From the NCBI RefSeq assembly GCF_947488985.1, contig NZ_CANLBV010000022.1, positions 1 through 52,980 on the forward strand: a DNA stretch of 52,980 bases, read 5' to 3'. The notes beneath the pieces were generated by a model. The model was given only the letters and a program-made list of their open reading frames with translations. It searched no databases and was not told the DNA's origin. Positions 15,600-25,587 of the stretch are shown piece by piece. This stretch comes from an uncultured Vibrio sp. (GTDB lineage Bacteria > Pseudomonadota > Gammaproteobacteria > Enterobacterales > Vibrionaceae). Position numbers and translations under genes: made by a program. Position 1 is the first letter of the stretch; each line of letters opens with the position of its first letter.

Positions 15600-16487
15600 C
15601 TAGCCTTGCTTGCGACCAGAGATTCGACACCACTCTTGTTGCTCGATAATCGGATCAATGTGAAGTTCATCACGGTAATAATTCGCCACGTCTTCTGCTT
15701 GTGTATCTAAAACGCCCGACATTGCAAGCACACCATTTGGCTTAACTAGGCCTTTGATGATGCCTGAAAGGTCGCGTAATGGACCCGCAAGAATGTTGGC
15801 AACAACAACGTCTGCTAGCAAACCTTCAGGTTGATCTTGTGGCAAGAACACCTCTAGTTGCTCAGCAACGCCATTGCGTTGTGCGTTGTCTTTTGATGCA
15901 AGCAGGGCTTGAGGATCAATATCGATCCCGATAACTTTTGCTGCGCCAAGTTTGATCGCTGCGATCGCCAGAATGCCTGAACCACAACCGAAGTCGATCA
16001 CGGTTTTACCTGTCAGGTCTAGGCCTTCAAGCCACTCAAGACACAATGCCGTTGTTGGGTGAGTGCCTGTACCGAATGCAAGACCTGGATCCAGCATGAC
16101 GTTGACAGCATCTGGTTCAGGGATATCGCGCCAGCTAGGGCAGATCCACAAACGCTCACCAAACTTCATTGGGTGGAAGTTGTCCATCCATTCACGTTCC
16201 CAATCCTTGTCTTCAATTTGCTCTACTTTATGAGCAAAGTCTGCAGGGAACATGTTGCTTGCTTTAATCTGCGCTAGAACGACACCAGTATCAGTCTCAG
16301 CGTCGTAAAGCGCGAGAATGTCAGTATCACCCCAAAGGCGAGTTTCACCCGGCAGAGGCTCAAATACAGGGGTATCTTGTGCATCCAGGAAAGTGACAGA
16401 AAGAGCACCAGTCTCTTCCATTAACATGTCGCCGATTTGTTCGGCATTTTCATTGGTAGCATTAAGCTTGATTTGAATCCAAGGCAT
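15600..16487 (-). CDS. prmA: Ribosomal protein L11 methyltransferase
   Basis: A 295-aa SAM-dependent enzyme that trimethylates several amino groups of ribosomal protein L11. The N-terminal substrate-binding domain starts [20 protein letters not shown]. The methyltransferase core has [15 protein letters not shown] (SAM site) and [12 protein letters not shown]. The length matches the family. It lies between accC and dusB on the same strand, with a terminator after accC. Confidence 0.97.
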   Translation of the reverse strand: MPWIQIKLNATNENAEQIGDMLMEETGALSVTFLDAQDTPVFEPLPGETRLWGDTDILALYDAETDTGVVLAQIKASNMFPADFAHKVEQIEDKDWEREWMDNFHPMKFGERLWICPSWRDIPEPDAVNVMLDPGLAFGTGTHPTTALCLEWLEGLDLTGKTVIDFGCGSGILAIAAIKLGAAKVIGIDIDPQALLASKDNAQRNGVAEQLEVFLPQDQPEGLLADVVVANILAGPLRDLSGIIKGLVKPNGVLAMSGVLDTQAEDVANYYRDELHIDPIIEQQEWCRISGRKQG

Positions 16488-16610
16488 GGCTGCATCTTCT
16501 ATATGAGAAAAATTGGATGGCGATTCTAGCAGAAAATATGAGCAAGTTCACCCAAACCCCACCGAATATCATGGGGATTATAGATTGAGTTTTTCGACGA
16601 TTTAAAAACA

Positions 16611-16637
16611 AAAATGCCCACCGAAGTGAGCATTTTT
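16611..16637 (-). terminator. Terminator of the accBC transcript
   Basis: On the minus strand AAAATGCTCAC / GTGGGCATTTT with a stable TTCG tetraloop and a following T-run, about 40 bases after the accC stop. Confidence 0.85.
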
Positions 16638-16674
16638 AGGGACTTTATAAGAACCTATTATCTAAGGCGAACTT

Positions 16675-18018
16675 CTACTGTAGACCGAGCTTCTTCTCAA
16701 GGTAGTGGATGTTTGCACCACCGTGTTGGAAGTTTTCGTCGTTCATAATAGCCAGCTGAAGGTCAGTGTTAACGTTAATACCTTCAACAATCATCTCACC
16801 CAATGCGTTTTTCATGCGAGCGATAGCCACATCACGGTTCTCACCGTAAGTGATCAGCTTACCAATCATTGAATCGTAGTGTGGTGGTACGGTGTAGCCT
16901 GTGTAGATGTGAGATTCCCAACGTACACCCATGCCGCCTGGAGCGTGGAAGCGTTGAATCTTACCTGGTGAAGGTAGGAAACGAACCGGATCTTCCGCGT
17001 TGATACGGCACTCGATAGAGTGACCGCGCAGCTTAATGTCATCTTGTGTGAATGACAGTGGCTGACCTGCAGCAATACGCAGTTGCTCTTTCACTAGGTC
17101 GATGCCCGTTACCATTTCAGTAATCGTGTGTTCAACCTGGATACGCGTGTTCATCTCGATGAAGTAGAACTCACCGTTCTCGTATAGAAATTCAAAAGTA
17201 CCTGCACCACGGTAACCAATTTCAAGACAGGCACGAGTACAGCGTTCGCCGATGTACTTACGCATCTCTTCTGTGATACCCGGTGCTGGTGCTTCTTCCA
17301 CTACCTTCTGGTGACGACGCTGCATAGAACAGTCACGCTCACCTAGGTGGATAGCATTACCTTGGCCATCAGCCAGCACTTGAACTTCAATGTGACGTGG
17401 ATTTTCTAGGAATTTTTCCATGTAAACCATGTCGTTGTTGAAACAGGCTTTTGCTTCAGCACGAGTCATCGCGATAGCTTCGGTGAGCTCTGCTTCAGAA
17501 CGAACCACACGCATACCACGACCGCCGCCGCCGCCAGATGCCTTGATGATCACTGGGAAGCCAATGCGCTTAGCGTGCGCTTTGTTTTTCGCATCGTCGT
17601 CATCAAGAGGGCCATCAGAACCCGGTACACAAGGTACGCCAGCTTTCTTCATTGATGTGATGGCGGACACTTTGTCACCCATCATGCGAATAGTTTCTGC
17701 TTTCGGGCCAACGAAGATAAAGCCACTACGCTCTACTTGCTCAGCGAAATCCGCATTTTCAGATAGGAAGCCGTAGCCTGGGTGGATAGCCACCGCGCCT
17801 GTCACTTCAGCTGCACTGATGATACGAGGAATGTTCAGGTAGCTATCGATACCGCGCGCAGGGCCGATACAGATGGTTTCGTCTGCTAGCAGTACGTGCT
17901 TAAGGTCACGGTCAGCCGTTGAGTGAACGGCCACCGTTTTAATACCAAGTTCTTTACATGCACGCAGAATACGCAGTGCAATTTCACCACGGTTCGCGAT
18001 TACTAATTTATCTAACAT
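16675..18018 (-). CDS. accC: Biotin carboxylase subunit of acetyl-CoA carboxylase
   Basis: A 447-aa ATP-grasp enzyme that carboxylates biotin on AccB, the first half of malonyl-CoA formation for fatty acid synthesis. It starts [21 protein letters not shown]-binding [32 protein letters not shown] and [16 protein letters not shown] are all conserved. It follows accB by 15 bases, the standard accBC operon. Confidence 0.98.
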   Translation of the reverse strand: MLDKLVIANRGEIALRILRACKELGIKTVAVHSTADRDLKHVLLADETICIGPARGIDSYLNIPRIISAAEVTGAVAIHPGYGFLSENADFAEQVERSGFIFVGPKAETIRMMGDKVSAITSMKKAGVPCVPGSDGPLDDDDAKNKAHAKRIGFPVIIKASGGGGGRGMRVVRSEAELTEAIAMTRAEAKACFNNDMVYMEKFLENPRHIEVQVLADGQGNAIHLGERDCSMQRRHQKVVEEAPAPGITEEMRKYIGERCTRACLEIGYRGAGTFEFLYENGEFYFIEMNTRIQVEHTITEMVTGIDLVKEQLRIAAGQPLSFTQDDIKLRGHSIECRINAEDPVRFLPSPGKIQRFHAPGGMGVRWESHIYTGYTVPPHYDSMIGKLITYGENRDVAIARMKNALGEMIVEGINVNTDLQLAIMNDENFQHGGANIHYLEKKLGLQ

Positions 18019-18033
18019 AATGAAGACTCTCTA

Positions 18034-18489
18034 CTATTCGATAATTACTAGAGCTTGGTCGAATTCTACTGGTTGACCATCTTCAACTAGGATAGCGGTT
18101 ACCACACCAGATTTGTCAGCTTCGATTTGGTTCATCATTTTCATTGCTTCAACGATACACAGTGTTTCGCCAGCAGTAACCGATTGACCGACCTTAACGA
18201 ACGGTTTTGCGTCTGGGCTTGGAGCGCCGTAGAAAGTACCAACCATTGGAGAAAGAACTTGGTGACCCGCAGGCGCAGCAGGCGCCGCCGCTTCTGCTTC
18301 TGCTACTGCCGCCGCAGCAGGCGCTGGAGCCGCGATAGGTGCAGGCGCTGCTGCGTATTGAACAGGTGCGACAGGTGCAGTGCTGTTACGACTGATTCGT
18401 ACTGACTCTTCACCTTCAGAGATTTCTAGCTCAGAAATACCAGACTCTTCAACCAATTCGATTAGCTTTTTGATTTTGCGAATATCCAT
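18034..18489 (-). CDS. accB: Biotin carboxyl carrier protein
   Basis: A 151-aa carrier subunit of acetyl-CoA carboxylase. The N-terminal [20 protein letters not shown] is followed by a long Ala/Pro-rich flexible linker (residues about 38-75). The C-terminal biotinyl domain carries EAMKMM with Lys117 as the biotin site. Upstream lies aroQ with an 80-base gap; downstream accC. Confidence 0.98.
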   Translation of the reverse strand: MDIRKIKKLIELVEESGISELEISEGEESVRISRNSTAPVAPVQYAAAPAPIAAPAPAAAAVAEAEAAAPAAPAGHQVLSPMVGTFYGAPSPDAKPFVKVGQSVTAGETLCIVEAMKMMNQIEADKSGVVTAILVEDGQPVEFDQALVIIE

Positions 18490-18569
18490 AGTTTCTTTCT
18501 CTTTCTCTTTATCTGTTAATTGAACCTACTCTATGACTGAGTTGGTTAGTAATAGTTCGTTGTTTGTGT

Positions 18570-19019
18570 TTACTTTGAGTTGAGCTTGCTCAGTGCAGCG
18601 GTCAAAGCAAATTGATAACCTTGGGCACCTAAGCCACAAATCACACCTTCTGCTTTATCAGACAGGTAAGAGTGGTGGCGAAATGGTTCACGTGCGTGAA
18701 CATTCGATAGGTGAACCTCAATAAATGGGATGGCAACGCCAAGTAGTGCATCACGCAGTGCCACACTGGTATGTGTAAAGGCTGCTGGGTTGATAATAAT
18801 AAAATCAACAGTTTGATACGCACTATGGATAGCTTCAACCAGTTCATACTCACGATTTGACTGTAAATGAGAGAGCTCAACATTGTGGGTTTTCGCTTGC
18901 TCGGTCAAGGAGCGAATAATCTGCTCAAGTGTTTGAGACCCATAGTGTGCCGGCTCTCTAAGGCCTAGCAAGTTCAGATTTGGGCCATTTAGAACTAGAA
19001 TGCGAAACTTTGTAGACAT
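18570..19019 (-). CDS. aroQ: Type II 3-dehydroquinate dehydratase
   Basis: A 149-aa dodecameric enzyme of the shikimate pathway that dehydrates 3-dehydroquinate. The frame opens further upstream (19067), but the ATG at 19019 gives [20 protein letters not shown], the standard start, with AAGGAA about 13 bases before it. The catalytic Tyr lies in REPAHYGS, and the conserved [10 protein letters not shown] and [16 protein letters not shown] are present. It sits just upstream of accBC, a common gamma-proteobacterial order. Confidence 0.95.
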   Translation of the reverse strand: MSTKFRILVLNGPNLNLLGLREPAHYGSQTLEQIIRSLTEQAKTHNVELSHLQSNREYELVEAIHSAYQTVDFIIINPAAFTHTSVALRDALLGVAIPFIEVHLSNVHAREPFRHHSYLSDKAEGVICGLGAQGYQFALTAALSKLNSK

Positions 19020-19274
19020 TGTGGGGCTATCTTCCTTTATCGTGTTGACGAGTGTGAATGTTGCCATTTTATTGAAAATTTGGGGTGAAATTCTAGTAAG
19101 AAAAAACCAAATTTAAAAATTAGAACCAGATTATAGCTAATTCAGCACAAATCGCAGCAATTTACTGGTCTAATCTCCTATTTATATAGAATGGAATTGT
19201 TATCAACTTAACAAAAAATCGTCATAGCCTTAATTTTGTCGAGGATATTTGAGATCAAGATCAGCTATAAAAAA

Positions 19275-19297
19275 AACCGCCACATAGGTGACGGCTT
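19275..19297 (-). terminator. Terminator of acs
   Basis: On the minus strand a 9-bp stem (AGCCGTCAC / GTGGCGGTT, with G-U pairs) is followed by a run of U residues, 47 bases after the acs stop. Confidence 0.8.
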
Positions 19298-19343
19298 AGG
19301 AAAACGCTGTTTTAAACATTGAATAGTCGGTGTGACTCGCGAC

Positions 19344-21293
19344 TTATGCCAGTTCTGCTTTTTCGGCAATCAGCTTATCGACCACACTTGGGTCAGCGAG
19401 TGTAGAGGTATCACCGAGGTTACCCGTGTCACCGGTAGCAATCTTACGCAAGATACGACGCATAATTTTACCTGAGCGTGTTTTTGGTAGTGAATCTGTC
19501 CAGTGCAATACGTCTGGTGTGGCAATCGGGCCGATCTCTTTGCGCACCCAGTCTTTTACTTGTTTATGCAGCTCTGCGGTTGGGAATTCACCATCATTGA
19601 GTGTGATGTAAGCGTAAATGGCTTGGCCTTTAATATCATGAGGGATACCGACAATCGCAGCCTCGGCAATTTTATCGAACGCCACCAGCGCTGATTCAAT
19701 CTCTGCTGTTCCCATACGGTGTCCCGATACATTAAGTACGTCATCCACACGACCGGTGATCCAGTAGTAACCATCTTCATCACGACGAGCGCCGTCACTG
19801 GTGAAGTACATGCCTTTAAAGGTCGAGAAGTAAGTTTGTTCAAAACGGTCATGATCGCCATGAACGGTACGCATTTGGCCAGGCCAAGAGTCAAGGATCA
19901 CTAGGTTGCCGTCGGTTGCCCCCTCAATGATGTTACCCATATTATCAACCAGTGCCGGCTGCACACCGAAGAATGGACGAGTCGCTGAGCCCGGTTTTAG
20001 ATCGGTTGCGCCTGGTAGAGGCGCAATTAAGATGCCGCCTGTTTCTGTTTGCCACCATGTATCAACAATTGGCGATTGCTCATTACCAATCGTTTTGTAG
20101 TACCACTCCCACGCTTCTGGGTTGATAGGTTCACCCACTGAGCCCATAATTCTTAAGCTGTCACGAGATGTACCTTCAACGGCTTCATTGCCTTTCGCCA
20201 TCAATGCACGAATAGCCGTTGGTGCAGTATAAAGAATATTCACTTGGTGCTTATCGACCACTTCACTCATGCGGCTTGTGTTCGGGTAATTTGGCACGCC
20301 TTCAAACAGAATGGTTTTTGCACCATTAGTTAGTGGTCCGTATACGAGGTATGTGTGACCCGTAATCCAACCCACATCAGCTGTACACCAGAAGGTTTCG
20401 CCCTCTTGGTAGTCGAATACATATTTGAATGTCATCGCTGCATAAACAAGGTAACCACCTGTGGTGTGCATAACACCTTTAGGTTTGCCCGTTGAGCCTG
20501 AGGTATAAAGGATGAATAGTGGATCTTCGGCGTTCATCTCTTCTGGTGGGCAATCTGCCGATACGTTTGCAATAGCATCGTGCCACCACACATCACGGTG
20601 TTCATGCCAAGCAACATCACCGCCGGTACGCTTGAATACCACAACTTTCTCGATGTTCTTCACTTCAGGGTTAGTTAGGGCTTCATCAACGTTTTTCTTT
20701 AATGGAACAGCACGGCCGCCACGCACGCCTTCATCGGCAGTGATAACAACTTTAGAATTTGAATCGATAATACGGCCAGAAAGAGCTTCTGGTGAGAAAC
20801 CACCGAATACTACGGTGTGAACTGCGCCAATACGGGTACACGCCAGCATTGCTACTGCTGCTTCTGGCACCATTGGCATGTATAAACAAACCACATCACC
20901 TTTGCGTACGCCTTGCTCTTTCAGAGCATTTGAAAACAGGCACACTTCTTTGTGTAGTTCATTAAAAGTTAGGGTTTTATCATCCGCTGGGTCATCGCCC
21001 TCCCAGATGATTGCGACTTCATCACCGCGTTCTGCAAGGTGACGGTCGATACAGTTAGCCGATACGTTAAGCGTGCCATCTTCAAACCAGCGGATGTCGA
21101 TATGGCCAGGGTCAAAAGAGGTGTTTTTTACCTGGGTAAAAGGCTTGATCCAATCCACGATTTTTCCGTGTTCACCCCAAAAACCTTCAGGGTTAGAAAC
21201 CGATTGCTGGTACATGGCTAGGTAAGTGTCATTATCCGCATGGGTGGTTGATTTGATATTTTCTTTTACCGGATAAACGTGGGCTTCACTCAT
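19344..21293 (-). CDS. acs: Acetyl-CoA synthetase
   Basis: A 649-aa AMP-forming ligase that turns acetate, ATP and CoA into acetyl-CoA, the high-affinity acetate uptake route. The long frame begins at 21386, but the ATG at 21293 has AGGAGAG six bases before it and gives [15 protein letters not shown], so it is chosen. Motifs are [11 protein letters not shown] (AMP binding), WWQTETGG, and [11 protein letters not shown] with the lysine known to be acetylation-controlled in the family. The gene shares its region with crbS and crbR, whose products activate acs in Vibrio. A 218-base leader separates it from the upstream exonuclease gene and should hold its promoter. Confidence 0.97.
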   Translation of the reverse strand: MSEAHVYPVKENIKSTTHADNDTYLAMYQQSVSNPEGFWGEHGKIVDWIKPFTQVKNTSFDPGHIDIRWFEDGTLNVSANCIDRHLAERGDEVAIIWEGDDPADDKTLTFNELHKEVCLFSNALKEQGVRKGDVVCLYMPMVPEAAVAMLACTRIGAVHTVVFGGFSPEALSGRIIDSNSKVVITADEGVRGGRAVPLKKNVDEALTNPEVKNIEKVVVFKRTGGDVAWHEHRDVWWHDAIANVSADCPPEEMNAEDPLFILYTSGSTGKPKGVMHTTGGYLVYAAMTFKYVFDYQEGETFWCTADVGWITGHTYLVYGPLTNGAKTILFEGVPNYPNTSRMSEVVDKHQVNILYTAPTAIRALMAKGNEAVEGTSRDSLRIMGSVGEPINPEAWEWYYKTIGNEQSPIVDTWWQTETGGILIAPLPGATDLKPGSATRPFFGVQPALVDNMGNIIEGATDGNLVILDSWPGQMRTVHGDHDRFEQTYFSTFKGMYFTSDGARRDEDGYYWITGRVDDVLNVSGHRMGTAEIESALVAFDKIAEAAIVGIPHDIKGQAIYAYITLNDGEFPTAELHKQVKDWVRKEIGPIATPDVLHWTDSLPKTRSGKIMRRILRKIATGDTGNLGDTSTLADPSVVDKLIAEKAELA

Positions 21294-21511
21294 TGCATCT
21301 CTCCTTGTGCCTACATTCCTAATGAACGGGCAACTTCCTTTAGGTTCGTTTCTAAGTCTATTGCTGGACTGTCTTTGTGTTATCACTCTCGGCTAGGACG
21401 ATTATTTCTACAATTAGACTTTAGGATGAGACGATGCTTTTTACTTACAAAATAGCGGGTTAAGTTGATTTTTTGCGATATTGCTCTCTATGTTGGAAGG
21501 CAATGGTTGAA

Positions 21512-22144
21512 TTAAGAATAAGAAGAGTTGAAGCGAGGTGTTTCTCCGTGTTTTAAGCGAATGAAGATCAGCGCCGCAGAGATAGCGTCTTGTAATGCAT
21601 CGTGTTTATTGACCGGGATCGGTAGATCAAGCTGGCGACAGATAGCGTCCATACTGAGGTCGAAATAGGCATTGGGCAGCTGCCTTTCTAGTTTGTCTTG
21701 ATAGAGTTGGCTCACTTCGATCAGCTGGTTAGGCAGTGGAAAACCGAGTTGTTTCAAGCAAGCACGGTCGAGAATTTTTTTATCGTAACGGATGTGATAG
21801 CCGACTAAAGGGCGATTGCCAATAAAACTCAACAGCTCTATTAAGGCTTGTTTTTCTTCGATGCTATGCTGGAGATCTTGGTGGCGAATGCGGTGGATTT
21901 TGATTGAATTGCAATCGAGCGATTGAGGCGCTTGGAGCCGAACTTCAAAAGGCTGGCTGGTCATGATTCGGTTACCGATGATCTTAGTCGCAGCAATGGT
22001 GACCAATTCGGCCTGATGAGGGTCGAGGCTGGTGGTTTCGCAATCGAGCGAAACGTATTCATGATCAAGCGGCGCTGCGAACAGGGGCTGGTACGGCGAG
22101 CTTTTGAGCTTACGATACCAGTAATAGCGAACCAATCTATTCAT
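21512..22144 (-). CDS. DnaQ-like 3'-5' exonuclease domain protein
   Basis: A 210-aa DEDDh exonuclease. The acidic catalytic set is visible: Asp34 and Glu36 in SLDCETTSLD, Asp121 in RYDKKIL, and His181 with Asp186 in KHDALQDA. It resembles the epsilon proofreading subunit but is a separate short protein, not DnaQ itself. It starts four bases after the stop of the cNMP/CBS/DUF294 gene, so the two are co-translated. The same pair is often found next to acs in gamma-proteobacteria, hinting at a nucleotide-linked regulatory role; the substrate is unknown. Confidence 0.85.
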   Translation of the reverse strand: MNRLVRYYWYRKLKSSPYQPLFAAPLDHEYVSLDCETTSLDPHQAELVTIAATKIIGNRIMTSQPFEVRLQAPQSLDCNSIKIHRIRHQDLQHSIEEKQALIELLSFIGNRPLVGYHIRYDKKILDRACLKQLGFPLPNQLIEVSQLYQDKLERQLPNAYFDLSMDAICRQLDLPIPVNKHDALQDAISAALIFIRLKHGETPRFNSSYS

Positions 22145-22148
22145 TGCC

Positions 22149-23981
22149 TTAATCTCTTATCTGATAGTGATAGCCGAGCCATTGCTTGAATTTTTTCACC
22201 ACATGTAGGCTATGGCGAAGCAGATCCCTATCGGCACGCTCCATCAATTGGACGTTGATCTTATTGCTATTGTGTTGCTGTGACAGCCTTTGAATCAAGC
22301 GCCACTTAAAGAACTGTTTGAGTGCTTCATTGAGATTATCAGCCGTGCTCTGTTCAAGTACCTTGATGCTGACCAGTTGTTCGATGCGCTCAAAGGTGTT
22401 ATTCACTGTGACGCCATGCTCAAGGCTCAGCGCTCGGATGCCATGCACGATAGGGAAAATGCCGCCCTGTTTGATATCGAGCCCTGACTTGGATTGCTTG
22501 ACGTTGCCAAATAGAGTGAGAGGCACTGAAAAATTCAGCGCTGGGCGACAGAACTCGGTAAGGATCAATTCCTGACCGAGCATTAAATCACTAAGGTGTT
22601 GTTTGATTGGTTTTAGTAATTCTCGATTACCCGCCACGGCGTGTGCATCCGCCATAATCGCAATATCCATCACCGTGTCTGGCGTGGCTTTTTTGACCCA
22701 ATGACTGAGGGTTTGTTTCCACTCTTGCTCGGAATGAACCCATTGAGGGTTGTTGACCATCACGTTGCCCGGGCATAACGGATAGCCTAATTGCTGCAAG
22801 GTATGAGTCAGGGTGTTCATGACGCTTTGGCATTGAAGCCACTCTAAGCCATCTTCGATGATCAACGCATTATCTTGATCGGTTTTGAGGATTTGTTCTC
22901 CGCGTCCTTCCGAGCCTAACACGATCAGGCAGCAGTGGTTATGCAGTGCTGGTGGCATCACGAGCTCAAAGGCCTTCTCTATGATCTGCTCATTGACGGC
23001 AGAAATCAGCTCCATGATAAAGCGCGTGCGAATCCCATTGCTGATCAGGCTCTCGACCAGTTGCTTCTGTTTGTTGGATGCCATTGCCAGTTCTTCAATG
23101 CAGGTGGCTCGAGCAATACGCAGAGTGAGGACGTGAGAGTGCGTGGAGAATGCACTGAGAATCTGGGTCATATCCAGCATGCCAATGGCATTTGATCCAT
23201 CACACACCATCAACCTTTTCACCTTGTTTCTGGTCATGGTGATCATGGCATTAAATAAGAAGTCACCGTGATTAACATACATCACTGGAAACGTTGCGAT
23301 ATCACCGACGGGGGCATCTAGCGGGAAATTTTCGAGCATCACCGCGTGCAATAAATTGGTGCGAGTGACGATCCCATACGGCAAGAAACATGATGATCTA
23401 AAAGCTTTTGGATCATCATGTTCCAAATGAACCAAGGCCGAGTCTAAGCCCCGCTCTTTAAGGGTTTGAGTGACTTGGTTTATTGGCTGGTTGGGCTCAA
23501 GTATCAGTGGTGGGTGATAGATAGAGTCATCCACTTTAGTGAGTATGAACTCCGCCAGATTTTGCTGTTGCTGGGCGGCTTCAATTAGGGCTTTTCGTGT
23601 CGAAAGACTGCTGTCAAAGTAGGCAGCAAATTGCCCATTCTCGTGGTAAAGCTCTAGGAAAATTTCGGTGGGCAGCAGATAGCTTAAGGTGTCTTCGAGC
23701 GCGATATATTGGTGTTTGGTATGAGGTTCAAATTGGCTGCGAACATCAAACATATCGTCATTGGCATAGTGTGCGTATATCTCACCACCACGATTGGCGC
23801 GTTCTTCCACGGCCCCTTTGATCAGAATATGCAGGTGTCGATTTGGTCGGTCCGCTTCCAGTATCACTTCTTTGGCTCGGTAATAGACGACGTCTAATGA
23901 AGATCGAAGCTTGAGCTGTTCCGTATCGGACAAGCTGTCGAAGGGCGGATGCTGCATATTAAATTTGTCAGGCATAAGCAT
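22149..23981 (-). CDS. cNMP-binding/CBS/DUF294 nucleotidyltransferase-like protein
   Basis: A 610-aa cytosolic signalling protein with four parts: a cyclic-nucleotide-binding-like domain (about 20-130), a CBS pair (about 150-280), a nucleotidyltransferase-like DUF294 domain with GSEGRGE at 356-362 and Asp368/Asp370, and the DUF294 C-terminal helical domain (about 470-610). The NTase motifs look intact. Starts at 23981, 23975 and 23957 are all possible; none has a clear ribosome binding site. It is paired with the exonuclease and lies upstream of acs. A role in acetate or nucleotide signalling is inference. Confidence 0.85.
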   Translation of the reverse strand: MLMPDKFNMQHPPFDSLSDTEQLKLRSSLDVVYYRAKEVILEADRPNRHLHILIKGAVEERANRGGEIYAHYANDDMFDVRSQFEPHTKHQYIALEDTLSYLLPTEIFLELYHENGQFAAYFDSSLSTRKALIEAAQQQQNLAEFILTKVDDSIYHPPLILEPNQPINQVTQTLKERGLDSALVHLEHDDPKAFRSSCFLPYGIVTRTNLLHAVMLENFPLDAPVGDIATFPVMYVNHGDFLFNAMITMTRNKVKRLMVCDGSNAIGMLDMTQILSAFSTHSHVLTLRIARATCIEELAMASNKQKQLVESLISNGIRTRFIMELISAVNEQIIEKAFELVMPPALHNHCCLIVLGSEGRGEQILKTDQDNALIIEDGLEWLQCQSVMNTLTHTLQQLGYPLCPGNVMVNNPQWVHSEQEWKQTLSHWVKKATPDTVMDIAIMADAHAVAGNRELLKPIKQHLSDLMLGQELILTEFCRPALNFSVPLTLFGNVKQSKSGLDIKQGGIFPIVHGIRALSLEHGVTVNNTFERIEQLVSIKVLEQSTADNLNEALKQFFKWRLIQRLSQQHNSNKINVQLMERADRDLLRHSLHVVKKFKQWLGYHYQIRD

Positions 23982-24208
23982 TAGAATAAATGGGAATCTT
24001 TAATCAGTTTGGCAAATTACCCGCGAAGCTCCAGACGACTTTAGTCTAAATGCGAGTGTGGTTATTGGTGACCGTCGGATCTCTTGCTGAAGTGTGCTAT
24101 CGAGAGAGTTCAATATAGGCATGCTGACCCAGGAATAATTCCCTTTTTGATCTGAGGTGAGATAGGCATAATTGCCGCTGCTTTTTCCGTATATTTGATA
24201 GGTCACTT

Positions 24209-25366
24209 ATGTTTAGCCCTTCCCCTTATGGCTGGGTCTCCCAGTATTTTCTTGGTTTCTTTTTTGCTTATGGCGTGTATTTGCCATTTTGGGCGCTATG
24301 GTTTGAAGACCAAGGTGTTGCGGCTGGTGACATTGGTGTATTGATCGGTGCTGGCTTGGCAACACGTTGTGTAGCCAATTTGGTGATCACGCCGTGCATT
24401 CATAAAGCCGAGCATTTGATGCCTGCTTTGCGTTGTCTTAGCTTTGCTGCGTTGTTGTTTGTTGGCTTCCATTTCTTTACTGGCGGCAGTTTTTTATTGA
24501 TGTTGCTGGCAACGGTATTATTCAACCTTTGCTGTGGGCCGATCATTCCGCTTTCGGATTCGATGGCGAACCATTATAGCCGACTCAATATGCTCGATTA
24601 TGGCCGTACCCGTTTGTGGGGATCGATTGCCTTTATTGCAGGTTCAACGGTGGTCGGTTATTTAGTGGCCCACTTCGGCACAGATATGATCCTGTATACC
24701 GCGCTTGGTGGGGTGTTATTGTCATTGATGCTGGCGATGCGAAACCCTAACGTGATGCCAGTGACACAATCTGAGCAACCTACGGTTCGCCCTAAAATAG
24801 GTGAGCTATTGCGTGAGTCGTCAGTGGTTAAATTCTTGGCTTTGATGGCCTTACTCCAAGGTAGCCATGCCGCTTACTACAGTTTTAGTGCGATTTACTG
24901 GAAACAGGCTGGCCACTCAGAAGCGGTCATTGGCTATTTGTGGAGCTTAGGGGTTGTTGCTGAGGTGGCCGTGTTTGCCTTAAGTAAGCGTTTATTTGCG
25001 GGTTTAACGCTGCGCACCTTGTTTGTGGTTGCGGCAATTGGTGTGATGGCTCGCTGGGGGATCACCGCTTCAACGACGGCTATTTCCGCCTTGGTGATGG
25101 TGCAGTTGCTGCACGGTGTGACTTTCGCCATGGCGCACATCGCCGCCATTCAATACATCCAAGCACAACCGCAGAATAAGATGGTTGCGCTGCAGGCTCT
25201 GTACAACGCGATCCCATTGGGGGCGTTTATTGCCTTAATGACGATGCTAAGTGGTTGGGGTTATGAATTATGGGGAGCCCATATTTTCTGGGGTATGGCC
25301 GCGATGGGGGCTCTGGCGTTGTTCATTAAACTCGATGAGCGAAGTGCTGCGCCTGAGGCAAGTTAA
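24209..25366 (+). CDS. MFS transporter, HcaT/LacY-like
   Basis: A 385-aa inner-membrane protein with about 12 hydrophobic segments, in the MFS_1_like group annotated as 3-phenylpropionate transporter (HcaT) in relatives. It begins MFSPSPYGWVSQYFLGFFFAYGVYLPFW, and PLSDSMANHYSRLNMLDYGRTRLWGS is the typical family loop. The true substrate is unknown; no aromatic catabolic genes lie nearby. It is divergent from the DUF294 gene and precedes crbS. Confidence 0.85.
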   Translation: MFSPSPYGWVSQYFLGFFFAYGVYLPFWALWFEDQGVAAGDIGVLIGAGLATRCVANLVITPCIHKAEHLMPALRCLSFAALLFVGFHFFTGGSFLLMLLATVLFNLCCGPIIPLSDSMANHYSRLNMLDYGRTRLWGSIAFIAGSTVVGYLVAHFGTDMILYTALGGVLLSLMLAMRNPNVMPVTQSEQPTVRPKIGELLRESSVVKFLALMALLQGSHAAYYSFSAIYWKQAGHSEAVIGYLWSLGVVAEVAVFALSKRLFAGLTLRTLFVVAAIGVMARWGITASTTAISALVMVQLLHGVTFAMAHIAAIQYIQAQPQNKMVALQALYNAIPLGAFIALMTMLSGWGYELWGAHIFWGMAAMGALALFIKLDERSAAPEAS

Positions 25367-25381
25367 ATTTCCATTCGCTAG

Positions 25382-25498
25382 CTAACGTGCAGAGCTTAAG
25401 TTGCTTCACACCCAGTACTTAAGCTACCTAACGTGTAGAACTTATGATCAGCATCGGGCTTAACAACTTGAATTAGAGCCTAAAGCACAGAATTTAAG
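25382..25498 (+). repeat. Three imperfect 19-nt repeats
   Basis: CTAACGTGCAGAGCTTAAG (25382-25400) recurs with changes at 25428-25446 and 25480-25498, spaced 46 and 52 bases. They lie between the MFS gene and crbS; the role is unknown. Confidence 0.4.
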
Positions 25499-25536
25499 CA
25501 CTGCGATTGAGTTAGATACTCATCCTTAGTTAAATG

Positions 25537-25567
25537 AAACCTCTCCCTTATGGATAGGTTTTTTTTT
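25537..25567 (+). terminator. Terminator upstream of crbS
   Basis: AAACCTCTCC / GGATAGGTTT, a 10-bp stem with one mismatch, followed by a long T-run. It ends 20 bases before crbS and probably terminates the MFS transcript, or attenuates crbS. Confidence 0.75.
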
Positions 25568-25587
25568 GGATAAAAAAAGGGTTCTCA

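Noticed and set aside
24000..24206. 68-codon open frame on the minus strand between the DUF294 gene and the MFS gene
   Set aside because: It starts at GTG only two bases from the MFS start codon. Its possible ribosome binding site lies inside the MFS coding region, and it would fill the whole promoter spacer. No family was recognised. It may be real, but support is too weak.
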